Notes: generated from the sequence alone by a model not told the origin. 64,000 nucleotides of DNA from Lysinibacillus capsici (GCF_003367505.1 NZ_PXXX01000009.1:248001-312000), one strand, 5' to 3'; counted from the stretch's first letter, positions 8,104 to 17,913 are shown. Program-made: numbers and translations.

Positions 8104-8877
8104 ATGTTACTCATTGATAAGTATGCCTATCTGAATAAGCTAGCGTCCGTTCATCCGCTAGAAAAAATGATATTTTCACTTGGACTACTTCTCATAACGC
8201 TCATCATGAGAGATGAACGACTTTCACTCATTACATTTTTTGTAATGAGTGCTTTTATCATTTTAGGTGCAAAAATTCCGCTTGCATACTACGGCAAATT
8301 ATTATTGCTACCTAGCTTTTTCTTATTAACAAGTCTCGTATCTATTTTACTTTCCTTTACATCATCAACGAATACACTCCCTGCCCATATTTGGTCGTTT
8401 ACATTTAGGAATTGGACTGTCTTTATTGGGAATGCAAGTGTGTTAGCAGCGCAACAGCTGTTCTTTATTGTCCTTGGTAGCATTAGTTGTTTATACTTTT
8501 TAATTCTAACCACTTCCGTACAAGGAATATGTTATGTGCTACGACAATGGCGACTCCCCTCTTTATTAGTGGAGCTCGTCGAACTAATCTATCGTTTTAT
8601 TTTTATGTTTTTAGAAAGCATGCAAAATATACATCTCGCCCAGCAAGCACGTCTTGGCTATCATTCACCGATGCAATGGCTACGCTCTGTCTCCATGCTT
8701 ATTGTGGCATTATTTGTGGAAATGTTTCAGCGTAGCCGAGAGCTCAACAATGCCATGCAATCACGTGGAGGCGAGGCCGTCTACTGGCAAGAGATGGGCT
8801 CTTATAGCAAGAAAAATTGGCTAGGCATGGCAGCTATTTTACTAGTCCTCATCGTATATGGAGGGTATTTTACATGA
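8104..8877 (+). CDS. cbiQ: ECF cobalt transporter T component CbiQ
   Basis: 257-residue integral membrane protein that couples the ATPase to CbiM. Begins YAYLNKLASVHPLEKM, has about five or six hydrophobic helices and the cytoplasmic coupling motif QAARLGY-like (QQARLGYHSP) followed by RSRELNNAMQSRGG, which corresponds to the A-R-G motifs of T components. Starts five bases after cbiN and overlaps cbiO by ATGA. Confidence 0.93.
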   Translation: MLLIDKYAYLNKLASVHPLEKMIFSLGLLLITLIMRDERLSLITFFVMSAFIILGAKIPLAYYGKLLLLPSFFLLTSLVSILLSFTSSTNTLPAHIWSFTFRNWTVFIGNASVLAAQQLFFIVLGSISCLYFLILTTSVQGICYVLRQWRLPSLLVELVELIYRFIFMFLESMQNIHLAQQARLGYHSPMQWLRSVSMLIVALFVEMFQRSRELNNAMQSRGGEAVYWQEMGSYSKKNWLGMAAILLVLIVYGGYFT

Positions 8878-9710
8878 CAGCATTTTATTTTGAACTCAAC
8901 CAATTATCTTATGCCTATGCGGATGGTACGAAGGCGTTGTCAGATATAACATTAGACATTCCAAAAGGTAAAAAAATCGCCATACTCGGACATAATGGCG
9001 CAGGAAAATCGACTTTATTTCAGCATCTTAACGGTATTTTAAAACCTACAGCTGGGACGATTGTATTCGAAGGCAACGATCTGGAATATAGTCGAAAAGC
9101 TTTAAAGGCCCTACGCCAAAAAGTCGGCATTGTTTTTCAGAATGCAGATCATCAGCTTTTTTCAGGGACCGTCAAGCAAGATATAGCATTTGGCCCATTG
9201 AATCTCGGCTGGTCTACTGAAAAAACGGAAGAAAAAATAGCATGGGCCGTTGCGCAAACCGAAGTGGAAGATTTGCTTGATAAACCCATTCATTTTTTAA
9301 GCGTAGGTCAGAAAAAACGTGTAGCAATGGCAGGTGTTTTAGCGATGGAGCCCTCTGTCCTTTTGTTAGATGAACCAACAGCCGGTCTTGATAATTATTA
9401 TGCTACACAAGTATTACAATACTTAGCCAAATTAGATGATGGTGAGAGAACCATTTTACTAGCAACCCATGACATACCTCTCGCCTATGAATGGGCAGAT
9501 CTAATCATTGTTATGGAGGCTGGAAAAATTATTTATAACGGTGATCCAATCACCTTGTTTTATGAAGACGAATTGTTACATCGCGCGCATCTTGAACGTC
9601 CATGGATTTTTGAAATGGTCATAGCTTTGCAAAAAAAGAAGCTATTGCAGGAAAATATCAACATCCCTCGTTCCAAGCAGGAGCTACAACAATTAATAGA
9701 ACAGATCTAA
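8874..9710 (+). CDS. cbiO: ECF cobalt transporter ATPase CbiO
   Basis: ATP-binding subunit of the cobalt importer, 278 residues. Walker A GHNGAGKST at residues 39-47, Q-loop VFQNADHQLF, an ABC signature altered to LSVGQKKRV (canonical LSGGQ), Walker B VLLLDEPTAGLD and the switch histidine in ATHD. The start at 8874 overlaps the cbiQ stop (ATGA) with GGAGGG upstream; the frame is open to an earlier ATG at 8817, but that would add a non-homologous tail inside cbiQ. Confidence 0.95.
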   Translation: MTAFYFELNQLSYAYADGTKALSDITLDIPKGKKIAILGHNGAGKSTLFQHLNGILKPTAGTIVFEGNDLEYSRKALKALRQKVGIVFQNADHQLFSGTVKQDIAFGPLNLGWSTEKTEEKIAWAVAQTEVEDLLDKPIHFLSVGQKKRVAMAGVLAMEPSVLLLDEPTAGLDNYYATQVLQYLAKLDDGERTILLATHDIPLAYEWADLIIVMEAGKIIYNGDPITLFYEDELLHRAHLERPWIFEMVIALQKKKLLQENINIPRSKQELQQLIEQI

Positions 9711-9857
9711 AGCTTTTAATAATGCTAGGTTTTTTCGTTATACCTACCAAAAATTAAAATAGCAAAGAAAAATTTTCCTCCATTACGAAACTTTTCTAAT
9801 CTTTGTCCGTATTAATATAGTCGAGATTTAATTTATAACACCAAGGAGAGATAACAA

Positions 9858-12800
9858 TTGAAAAGTTGGTATAAAAAATCAGTCGCTGTTGTAGCATCTG
9901 CTGCACTCATGGTTCCTGCTGCTTCTGCCTTTGCTGAGGCACCTCAGCATAAAGCGAAAAACATGCTGGCAAACAGTGCGAAACAAACAGAGAAGAATGA
10001 AGAAAAATGGATGAGTAAGGATACAATTGTTATCAAGCATTCAGGTCTTGATAAAAACGTACATAAAAAAATTGGCTCCAAGGTCATCCGCTCCATTCCT
10101 TCATTAGGGTATGATGTTGTACAACTAAATAAAGGCGTATCGATCGAAAAAGCCGTCTCTTACTATTTAAAGCAAAACGGAATATCAAGTGTATCTCCTA
10201 GTTACATCTATCATTCTTTTAATAAAGAAGCTGATCCTAAAAAACAAGAGATGTATCATTTAAACTTACTGCAAATGGATAAGGCACTAGAATTAGCAGG
10301 CAACCATGATGTCACAGTTGCTGTCATTGATTCTGGTGTAGATTTTAAACACCCCGATCTAAAGTCACAAGTACTTCCACCCTATAATGCAGCAGCACCT
10401 GCTAATACTACTTATTCAGGCGATCACGGAACACATGTGGCAGGTATTATCGCCGCAGCAAAAGATAATGGCGTAGGTGGGCATGGGATTAATCCGAATG
10501 CAAAGTTACTGCCAATTGATGTATTTAACGGCAAAGAAGGTGCTAATGATTTCATCATTGCACAGGGTATTCTTTATGCAATTGAGCAGGGCGTTGACGT
10601 CATTAATATGAGTCTAGGAGGCTATGGTGAATCTCCCCTGATGAAGGAAGCCGTTCAGAAAGCGATTGATAGTGGGATTACAATTGTGGCGGCCGCAGGA
10701 AATGAATCGACAGATGAATATTCCTTCCCCGCTTCTTTCGAAGGTGTCATTAGTGTTGGTTCAACAAACGAACGCAACAAACTATCAAGCTACTCCAATT
10801 ACGGACCATCTGTGGATATTGTTGCACCAGGTGAAGACATTTATAGTACCGTTCATGATGCGAAGAAAGGATCATCTTTTGTCAAGTTTAGTGGAACATC
10901 CATGGCCTCTCCTGTCGTGGCAGGTATCGCCTCTCTTCTTAAATCCAAAGACCCATCTTTAAAACCGCATCAAATAGAAGCGATTTTAGAAATGACCGCA
11001 CAAGATTTGGGCGAGAAAGGCTATGATCTTACTTATGGTCACGGATTAGTTGATCCTGTAAAAGCATTACAATTTGATTTAAATAAATTGCCTAAGCATT
11101 ATTCAGAGACAAAGGAAGATCGTATTAAGAACGCCAAGATCCTTGCTAAAAATAAGCTAAATACAGAACAGGGTGCTTTTGAACAGCAAGACGAAAAGAA
11201 ATGGTATAAAGTCGATTTAGAAGAAAATGAATATGCTCAATTAACATTAAAAGGCGCTGACAAATACGACTATGCCTTTGATTTATATTTCTACCCAAAT
11301 AGCGGGATTGGTGATGTAGAGCCTATCCATGTCAATGATGTTCGCGTAGGAAAAAAAGAAGGTTATCTATTTAAAGCAGATCAAAAGGGAACGCTTGTCA
11401 TTGGTGTCAAAGATCATAATGGAAGCTATAGTTTAAAAGGCAAATCTACTTACATTTTTACAGCACAAACGACGAAGGACTTGCCAATTGATACAATAGA
11501 CAAGTCTACGATGGAGCCTATTAAAAAGTTCCCATACAGTACAGCAGGTAAAAACTATACATTACTGTCAAAAGATCAACAACAAGATCAAGATTACTTC
11601 ACGTTCTCTGTCAAAAAACCGACGACGTTACAATTTGATCTATCGGGAATTCCAGGTGTCACTGCCTCTATGGAGCTTTATCTAAAAGATGACTTTAATC
11701 CTGTGCCACCAGAAGAAATCGATCAAGCTGAAAATGATGAAGGTGAAGAAGAAGCCTATCCAATGCAGACCGCTTATGGTACAGCAAAAGGTGAACCGGT
11801 TCGTATGATTATCGACGCTGTTCCAGATCAAGAGTACGTTTTAAGTGTATCTAATGAAAGTAATAGCGAGTTTTCTATGGAGATGTTCTTTAGTGGCGGC
11901 ATCGAAAAAGAAGAAACGATCAGTGAATCGATGATCCCTTACACATTAAAAGGTGAAGTAGTTTCCCTCCCACCTGATGAGGATGGTCTACCTGTAGATG
12001 AAGCCATGATCGAAGAAAATGTTCCAGAGAGCCAATTACCGCTTATAGAAAACAACATAAAAAAACGTAATGAAATTGACAGCCTGATGAGTATGTTATT
12101 GAATCCTACGGCTTCAGGCAATCTAGAAAATGTTGACCCTATCATTAAGCAAGCAATCCGCTTTGAAATAGGTGACGATCAAAAGGCTTATTTCCAAACA
12201 GATTATGATGAGGATTATTTCTTATTTAAAGCGAAGGAAGACGCCCTTTATAGCTTCAGCTTTTTGAAAGGCATGAACCAAATGCCGACAGGTACAGTGT
12301 TTGAATATGATGAAGAAACAAAAGAATTAATTCCCGTTTCTTCCTTAACTAATGACCTTGGTATACTGGCACTACTACTTGGTTCAGCTGGTAACGAAGA
12401 CGATGCAAAGGTCATACCATTGAAAAAGGACAAAACGTACGTGGTAGCCGTTGTCAATGCTGGAGAACGATCTGCTGAGCCTTATACATTGAAAACAAAG
12501 AAAATAGGCGATATTCCAGCAGAGTACAATCCAAACAATCATGAGGAAGCAAAAGCGCTAAAAATTCAACCAGGTACTACTTATAGAGACCACCTGATTT
12601 ATCAAGATGATGTAGATTATTACTACTATAAGCAACAAGGCAATGATGAGGTCATGAGTCTGCTTCTTTCTTCAGTTCCTTTTACTAATGAACAATTGGC
12701 TCAGCTACCTAAAGAACTGCAAAAAGACTTGAAATTTGCAGGAGCTATTATCGAAGATACGAACGGCAATATGAAGATTGATGCCAAAGAAATGGAGACA

Positions 12801-13355
12801 GAAATTCCATTTGGCTTAGGTGATAATATTCTTGAAATGTTACTTGGAATGATGGGTACAAACGATGTAAATACATCGTTTAAGGCAAAGAAGGATCGAG
12901 GCTATTTTATTCTAGTCAACAGCATGGGGCTTGGCCAAGTATCGATTCAGCCTTATACATTAACATTGTTTGATCATAAGCATGTGGATGAAGATGCGGA
13001 TTCAAAATTAGTAAATGGAGTACCTAGCAAGCCATCTGTTCTTGTGAAAAAGGATGAGAAATGGGTTGCAACGCAATATTTAAATGCAGGTATACCATTT
13101 GGTGATAAAGACTATTTTGAATGGAATAACGATCAGAAACGCGAAGTCTTCTTCTCACTCCAAACAGAAAAAGCGTTGGATGGTGTTATTCGAGTGTTAG
13201 ATGCAAACGGAAAAACCGTCAAAACATTCGATCTTTACGGTGTTGGTGATGCCGAGGTTGGTACGGTGGAGCTTGATGCAGGCAAATACTATATTGAAGT
13301 AAGTGAGTTTGATGGCAAAGCTAGCACACAACCCTATACGCTTGAAATAAAATAG
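9858..13355 (+). CDS. Secreted S8 subtilisin-like protease with long C-terminal region
   Basis: 1165 residues, TTG start behind AAGGAGAG. Residues 1-26 are a Sec signal peptide (MKSWYKKSVAVVASAAL, cleavage after AFA). Residues about 50-120 look like an inhibitor-I9 propeptide. The catalytic domain has Asp158 (VIDSGVDFKHPDL), His190 (DHGTHVAGI) and Ser348 (SGTSMASPVVAG), plus the oxyanion-region block AAAGNES. After about residue 400, some 760 residues follow that contain repeated acidic segments with PPC-like beta-sandwich character (e.g. DYFTFSVKKPTTLQFDLSG, DEDYFLFKAKEDALYSFSF, DYFEWNNDQKREVFFSL). Such domains occur C-terminal in secreted peptidases. No LPxTG or S-layer motif was found, so it is probably released. 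It stands alone with its own terminator. Confidence 0.93.
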   Translation: MKSWYKKSVAVVASAALMVPAASAFAEAPQHKAKNMLANSAKQTEKNEEKWMSKDTIVIKHSGLDKNVHKKIGSKVIRSIPSLGYDVVQLNKGVSIEKAVSYYLKQNGISSVSPSYIYHSFNKEADPKKQEMYHLNLLQMDKALELAGNHDVTVAVIDSGVDFKHPDLKSQVLPPYNAAAPANTTYSGDHGTHVAGIIAAAKDNGVGGHGINPNAKLLPIDVFNGKEGANDFIIAQGILYAIEQGVDVINMSLGGYGESPLMKEAVQKAIDSGITIVAAAGNESTDEYSFPASFEGVISVGSTNERNKLSSYSNYGPSVDIVAPGEDIYSTVHDAKKGSSFVKFSGTSMASPVVAGIASLLKSKDPSLKPHQIEAILEMTAQDLGEKGYDLTYGHGLVDPVKALQFDLNKLPKHYSETKEDRIKNAKILAKNKLNTEQGAFEQQDEKKWYKVDLEENEYAQLTLKGADKYDYAFDLYFYPNSGIGDVEPIHVNDVRVGKKEGYLFKADQKGTLVIGVKDHNGSYSLKGKSTYIFTAQTTKDLPIDTIDKSTMEPIKKFPYSTAGKNYTLLSKDQQQDQDYFTFSVKKPTTLQFDLSGIPGVTASMELYLKDDFNPVPPEEIDQAENDEGEEEAYPMQTAYGTAKGEPVRMIIDAVPDQEYVLSVSNESNSEFSMEMFFSGGIEKEETISESMIPYTLKGEVVSLPPDEDGLPVDEAMIEENVPESQLPLIENNIKKRNEIDSLMSMLLNPTASGNLENVDPIIKQAIRFEIGDDQKAYFQTDYDEDYFLFKAKEDALYSFSFLKGMNQMPTGTVFEYDEETKELIPVSSLTNDLGILALLLGSAGNEDDAKVIPLKKDKTYVVAVVNAGERSAEPYTLKTKKIGDIPAEYNPNNHEEAKALKIQPGTTYRDHLIYQDDVDYYYYKQQGNDEVMSLLLSSVPFTNEQLAQLPKELQKDLKFAGAIIEDTNGNMKIDAKEMETEIPFGLGDNILEMLLGMMGTNDVNTSFKAKKDRGYFILVNSMGLGQVSIQPYTLTLFDHKHVDEDADSKLVNGVPSKPSVLVKKDEKWVATQYLNAGIPFGDKDYFEWNNDQKREVFFSLQTEKALDGVIRVLDANGKTVKTFDLYGVGDAEVGTVELDAGKYYIEVSEFDGKASTQPYTLEIK

Positions 13356-13367
13356 TTAGAATTAAAA

Positions 13368-13400
13368 ATATCCCCTAGATCAAAACGATCTAGGGGATAT
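13368..13400. terminator. Bidirectional terminator between subtilase and GNAT genes
   Basis: Perfect 14-bp stem ATATCCCCTAGATC/GATCTAGGGGATAT with AAAAC loop between convergent genes. The T run is better on the minus strand (ATATTTTTAATT), so it may mainly serve the acetyltransferase gene. Confidence 0.85.
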
Positions 13401-13452
13401 TTATGATCTGAAAGAAGTATTTTCATCCAACGATGAGATTCACCACTTCGGC

Positions 13453-13893
13453 TTACATAAAATATTTAACATAATTACAATATTCATCTTGCTTCATTTG
13501 TAGCTTTTCATAAAGCTTACGTGCATTTACATTATCAGCCGCCGTTTGTAACGTGACATAGCGAGCATACTGTTGCTCACAATAATGAAATACCTTTTCC
13601 ATCAATGCCTTGCCCACCCCTAGGCCTCTAGCATCTTCTGTTACATAAATATCATTTAAAATATAGGCTCGCTGTAAAGCAATGGACGAAAATGTTGGAT
13701 ATAATTGTGTAAATCCAATTATCTTGTCATCCATCAGCGCGATAAAAATGACGGATTCTTTCAAGGCCAATCGTAATTGTAAAAATGCCTTGGCACTGCT
13801 TATATCTGACTCAATTCCATAAAATTGACGATATTCATCAAACAGTTTTGCTAAGTCCTCTAGTTCATCCATTGTTGCTTGTAGTATTTCCAT
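13453..13893 (-). CDS. GNAT family N-acetyltransferase
   Basis: 146-residue single-domain GNAT protein, presumably transferring acetyl from acetyl-CoA to an amine; substrate unknown. The acetyl-CoA loop is EDARGLGVGKALMEKV (the Q/RxxGxG/A signature), preceded by the beta-4 strand IYVT and followed by LQTAADNVNARKLYEKL, a common GNAT C-terminal block. GGGGAG precedes the ATG. No operon partners; the glycosyltransferase gene upstream on the same strand is 118 bases away. Confidence 0.87.
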   Translation of the reverse strand: MEILQATMDELEDLAKLFDEYRQFYGIESDISSAKAFLQLRLALKESVIFIALMDDKIIGFTQLYPTFSSIALQRAYILNDIYVTEDARGLGVGKALMEKVFHYCEQQYARYVTLQTAADNVNARKLYEKLQMKQDEYCNYVKYFM

Positions 13894-14011
13894 TCTAGTC
13901 TCCCCTTGTGTCTACCCATGATTGTCTAGCTTTATAAAACTAGTTTTTATTATATAGGAAATACTGGTATAAAGAAAAGAATACTCCTCTCAATCCAGAA
14001 AAGATTCACTT

Positions 14012-15100
14012 TTATTCACCTAAATAATTGGCAACCTTCTTGACGATCTGCCTCCAATTTAATTCCTTGCGGGCAAATGCTTGAAGCTGGACACAAGTAT
14101 CTGCCAATAATGATTCCTGTGCTGCAACTTGTTGCAATGTCCGACCTATCGCCTCCCAATCATGTGTAGGATGGATTGTACCAAAACGCTGTTGTTGTGT
14201 AATATCAGCAGCACCATCCACATCTGTTGTCACGATATAGCAACCATTTTTAGCTGCCTCCGCAAAGACATGGGCATAGCATTCGACTAAAGACGTTAAG
14301 CAAAAAATTTTAGCCTTACGATACTCCTCTTCTAGCTGAACCTTATCAAAAATAGGTCCTACCATCGTTACTTGAGCGGCAAGCGGATGACTATCTAGTA
14401 ATAGTCTCAGCTCTTCTTGAAATGAGACTGACATCGGCCCTACTAAACGAAGCTCCCAATCTGGCAGTTGTGCTGCTAAAAATGCCTTGACTGTCAAAAT
14501 TGTTTGCTTCTCTGGTGCATCCAATCGCCCAACTGTTAGAATTCTATTTTCTTTCTCGTGAAACGGCACTGGCTCTGTGGGAAAATGTTCATAAAAACCA
14601 TTGGGTATATGTTTAACATCCAATTGTGAAAAGTCTTTGATTGCTGTTTGAATAGATATGCATTCAGAGGTAAGGAGATCACAAAGCTGCAACAACTCTA
14701 AAAAATAGGGATAGGTTTTTAATCGATTTAGCCAAAATCGATTGACATCTAATTTCATATAAATTTTGCCATTTGGATTAAAATGCTTATAGGTTTTCAA
14801 AATAGCTAAATAGGATGGATAGGGTCCAATAGCAAAGGCAATGTCGATGTCCCTTGCATGCTGGGCTAAATAAGCATTCATATTCACCACATAATCATCT
14901 TCAAATGGTACAGACTCAAATTTTACAGTGGGAAAGACTTGTTGAAGTAGAGCTTCATTCATTTCTGTCGTGACAATAGTGACCTCATAGCCTAAATGTT
15001 CCCCCAATAAAATAGGCACTAGACACAAATCTTTGAAAATATGGGCATCCGAAAGTTTGTAAGATTCCACGCTACAAATAAATGCTATTCTTTTTGTCAT
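14012..15100 (-). CDS. GT-B glycosyltransferase, family 4-like
   Basis: 362 residues with two Rossmann-like halves. The C-terminal half has the GT4 donor-binding blocks: NRILTVGRLDAPEKQ, WELRLVGP, KIFCLTSLVECYAHVFAEAA (the E-x7-E region) and the gene ends with KELNWRQIVKKV, a frequent GT4 ending. The donor and acceptor sugars cannot be read. It is divergent from the GT2/SDR cassette at 15357-17866 and may work with it on a surface glycan or glycoprotein; that is inference from position. Confidence 0.85.
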   Translation of the reverse strand: MTKRIAFICSVESYKLSDAHIFKDLCLVPILLGEHLGYEVTIVTTEMNEALLQQVFPTVKFESVPFEDDYVVNMNAYLAQHARDIDIAFAIGPYPSYLAILKTYKHFNPNGKIYMKLDVNRFWLNRLKTYPYFLELLQLCDLLTSECISIQTAIKDFSQLDVKHIPNGFYEHFPTEPVPFHEKENRILTVGRLDAPEKQTILTVKAFLAAQLPDWELRLVGPMSVSFQEELRLLLDSHPLAAQVTMVGPIFDKVQLEEEYRKAKIFCLTSLVECYAHVFAEAAKNGCYIVTTDVDGAADITQQQRFGTIHPTHDWEAIGRTLQQVAAQESLLADTCVQLQAFARKELNWRQIVKKVANYLGE

Positions 15101-15356
15101 CGTATCCCTCTTTCTAAAAAAAGCGCTCTCGCTAGTTTATGACCTCTCTTGCTAAATGTGCTTATGTTAGTAAATTTTCATCTTTCTTATGCCATATCTC
15201 TAGTAAACATAAAAATTCTATCTAAAAACACTCTCTTAAAAACATCCTAAAATAAGCAATTGCCTACAGTAGCACTACGTCTACGCATATTGTATTAAAG
15301 GATCTACTCAGTCACATGGAACAACTCTACTAATGAACATAGAATGGAGGGATCAG

Positions 15357-15956
15357 ATGAAGATTAGTTTTTTATCACCTGCATTTAATAGCGAAGAATG
15401 GATCGTAACGATGCTTGATAGTATTCCTAAAGAATATGCCTATGAAATTATTGTGGTAGATGATGGCTCTACAGACAATACGCTAGCCATTTTACAGGAT
15501 TATCAGAAAAACTGTGCAGCTTTAAAAATCATCGTTCACCCAACGAATTTAGGTGCGAGTGTTGCCTACAATCGCTGCATTGCAGAAGCAACAGGAGATT
15601 ATATAGCCATCATCGATAGTGATGACCACTATTTACCTGCTATTCGCAATGTACTAGCACAAGTGGATGGCACATTTGATATTTACTACTACAACATGAT
15701 TATTAAAAATGGCTTTGCTTTTATTAAAGATGAATCCAACCGTTATTCCTTGCCTGGGCAATTTAAGATTATCAGGAGAAGTTTAATTGGAGATGCGAAA
15801 TTTACGATACGCAAAGATATTGCAGGAGATTGGGATTTTAATTGCGCCCTGATGGATAAAAATCCGACAAGTAAATATACTAACGAATTTGCTTATTGGT
15901 ACAACTACCCTAGGGAGAACTCAGAATGTGACCTACATCAAAGAGGATTGAAATAA
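15357..15956 (+). CDS. Short GT-A glycosyltransferase, family 2
   Basis: 199 residues, shorter than most GT2 enzymes. Begins KISFLSPAFNSEEW, with the nucleotide-binding IIVVDDGSTDNT and the metal-binding DSDDHY (DXD-type) motifs, then GDWDFNCALM, which may supply the catalytic base region. The start at 15357 is chosen because GGAGGG sits five bases upstream; an in-frame ATG 24 bases earlier lacks a site. It leads a three-gene set with two sugar-nucleotide SDR enzymes, 30 bases before the next gene. Confidence 0.85.
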   Translation: MKISFLSPAFNSEEWIVTMLDSIPKEYAYEIIVVDDGSTDNTLAILQDYQKNCAALKIIVHPTNLGASVAYNRCIAEATGDYIAIIDSDDHYLPAIRNVLAQVDGTFDIYYYNMIIKNGFAFIKDESNRYSLPGQFKIIRRSLIGDAKFTIRKDIAGDWDFNCALMDKNPTSKYTNEFAYWYNYPRENSECDLHQRGLK

Positions 15957-15986
15957 TAGCATGCAGGAGGTGTAACGAACTATACA

Positions 15987-17015
15987 ATGTTTACAGATAA
16001 AATATTATTGATTACTGGAGGCACGGGCTCTTTCGGGAACGCCGTATTAAAGCGATTCTTAAATACGGATATCAAGGAAATTCGGATTTTTTCAAGGGAT
16101 GAAAAAAAGCAAGATGATATGCGAAAACACTATCAGCATACAAAAATTAAATTTTATATCGGGGATGTCCGCGATATTCAAAGCATTCACAATGCGATGT
16201 ATAATGTTGACTATGTATTTCATGCCGCCGCTCTCAAGCAAGTTCCCTCCTGCGAATTTTTTCCCTTAGAAGCTGTGAAAACTAATATTTTAGGAACAGA
16301 TCACGTACTAACAGCCGCCATTCAAGCTGGCGTCAAGAAAATCATTTGCCTGTCAACAGATAAGGCCGCGTACCCTGTCAATGCGATGGGTATATCCAAG
16401 GCAATGATGGAAAAAACGTTTATTGCAAAGTCACGAATGGTTGACCCTCACCATACCCTAATTTGTGGCACTCGATACGGTAATGTCATGGCTTCGCGAG
16501 GCTCGGTTATCCCATTATTCATTGAACAAATAAAGGCTGGGAAACCTTTAACGATTACGGACCCTCATATGACACGTTTTATGATGAGCCTTGAGGAAGC
16601 GGTAGAATTGGTATTGTACGCATTCTCACATGCTCAAAACGGGGATATTATGGTGCAAAAATCACCTGCTGCCACAATAGCAAATTTAGCACAGGCTTTA
16701 CTTGAGATCTTTCAAGCAAACAACGCCATGCAAATTATCGGAACACGGCACGGAGAAAAAATGTATGAAGTATTATGTACGAAGGAGGAAGCAGCAAAAG
16801 CTATTGATATGGGCCATTTCTATCGAATCCCCGCGGATAATCGGGATTTAAATTATGGAAAATACCTCGATGAGGGCTCTCCAAAAATTACATTAACGGA
16901 TGAATATAACTCCAACAATACCCAACAATTAAGTGTGGCTGACATTAAAGTAAAGCTATTAACATTGCCTCTTATACAAGAAGAGCTCCTTCATTGGACA
17001 GGAGGAAAACCATGA
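15987..17015 (+). CDS. CapE/FnlA-like UDP-GlcNAc 4,6-dehydratase (C5-inverting type)
   Basis: 342-residue extended SDR of the FlaA1/CapE group. Rossmann motif TGGTGSFG at 10-17, then HAAALKQVPSCE and STDKAAYPVNAMGISKAMMEK. The usual SDR Tyr is replaced by Met134 with Lys138, the same arrangement and numbering as in CapE, whose product is UDP-2-acetamido-2,6-dideoxy-beta-L-arabino-hexos-4-ulose. Hence a first step toward an L-sugar such as L-QuiNAc, L-RhaNAc or L-FucNAc is expected. AGGAGGTG lies 14 bases before the ATG, longer than usual spacing. The last bases overlap the next gene (ATGA). Confidence 0.88.
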   Translation: MFTDKILLITGGTGSFGNAVLKRFLNTDIKEIRIFSRDEKKQDDMRKHYQHTKIKFYIGDVRDIQSIHNAMYNVDYVFHAAALKQVPSCEFFPLEAVKTNILGTDHVLTAAIQAGVKKIICLSTDKAAYPVNAMGISKAMMEKTFIAKSRMVDPHHTLICGTRYGNVMASRGSVIPLFIEQIKAGKPLTITDPHMTRFMMSLEEAVELVLYAFSHAQNGDIMVQKSPAATIANLAQALLEIFQANNAMQIIGTRHGEKMYEVLCTKEEAAKAIDMGHFYRIPADNRDLNYGKYLDEGSPKITLTDEYNSNNTQQLSVADIKVKLLTLPLIQEELLHWTGGKP

Positions 17016-17866
17016 AATTTTTAGTGCTCGGTGCTACAGGCATGGCTGGTCATACCATTGCCATCTATTTATGTGAACAAGGGCATGATGTAACAACATA
17101 CTCTCGAACCCCTTTTCCCTATGGCAATAATAGAACAGGTGATGTGACAGACTCCCATTTTTTAAGGTCGCTACTACTAGACAATGAGGTAGATGTCGTC
17201 ATTAATTGTATTGGTGTTTTAAACAATGCTTGTGAGGCTCATCCTGCCCAAAGTGTTTTACTGAATAGCTATTTACCGCATGCCATTGTATCTCTCCTTG
17301 AAAATCGTCACACAAAGCTTATTCATCTAAGTACCGACTGCGTATTTTCAGGCAAAAGTGCTCCCTACTATGAAAATAGTGTACTAGACGGGGAAACCTT
17401 TTATGACCGCACCAAAGGTATAGGGGAAGTGAATAACGACAAGCACATAACATTTCGTAATTCCATAATTGGTCCTGATTTGAAAAAGGATGGCATCGGA
17501 CTCTTCAATTGGTTTATGCAACAAAAAAGTCCCGTCTATGGCTATTCGGGTGCTATTTGGACGGGAGTGACAACACTTACTTTGGCTAAAGCCATTGAAC
17601 GTGCTGCACAACAAGATTTAACAGGACTCTATCATCTCGTCAATACGACAAATATTTCTAAACACGATCTACTGCATCTATTTAATAAGCACTTACTGAA
17701 CAACAGTATAAAAATTCTTCCTCATCACCTTGTTCAAATCAATAAAACATTAATAAATACAAGAAATGACTTTTCATTTATTGTCCCTAGCTACGAAGAA
17801 ATGATGATAGAGATGAAGGAATGGATATTGCAGCATAAACACTTATATCCTCACTATTTTCAATGA
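17012..17866 (+). CDS. RmlD-like SDR sugar-nucleotide reductase
   Basis: 284 residues, RmlD/dTDP-4-dehydrorhamnose reductase superfamily. Motifs: LVLGATGMAGH (NAD(P) binding), INCIGVLN, STDCVFSGKSAPY, and a YDRTK catalytic YxxxK followed by GIGE. Probably reduces the 4-keto product of the preceding CapE-like enzyme. RmlD-like partners (for example WbvR) are known in UDP-L-QuiNAc/L-RhaNAc synthesis, while L-FucNAc systems use CapF-type reductases, so the former sugars are favoured. Start at 17012 has GGAGG six bases upstream and overlaps the previous stop. No C2-epimerase gene is adjacent. Confidence 0.82.
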   Translation: MKFLVLGATGMAGHTIAIYLCEQGHDVTTYSRTPFPYGNNRTGDVTDSHFLRSLLLDNEVDVVINCIGVLNNACEAHPAQSVLLNSYLPHAIVSLLENRHTKLIHLSTDCVFSGKSAPYYENSVLDGETFYDRTKGIGEVNNDKHITFRNSIIGPDLKKDGIGLFNWFMQQKSPVYGYSGAIWTGVTTLTLAKAIERAAQQDLTGLYHLVNTTNISKHDLLHLFNKHLLNNSIKILPHHLVQINKTLINTRNDFSFIVPSYEEMMIEMKEWILQHKHLYPHYFQ

Positions 17867-17876
17867 TCCATACATC

Positions 17877-17910
17877 AACTCCATTATGGATGACGATTCG
17901 TAATGGGGTT
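17877..17910. terminator. Hairpin between convergent genes
   Basis: AACTCCATTA (17877-17886) pairs over ten positions, including one G-T, with TAATGGGGTT (17901-17910) around a 14-base loop. No T run follows, so terminator function is uncertain. Confidence 0.4.
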
Positions 17911-17913
17911 CCC

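Noticed and set aside
8817..8873. Earlier start for cbiO
   Set aside because: Would add 19 residues from within cbiQ; ATG 8874 overlaps the cbiQ stop with GGAGGG upstream and matches family length.
9711..9857. Terminator after cbiO
   Set aside because: The GCTAGGTTTTTTCG region has only a very weak stem; not called.
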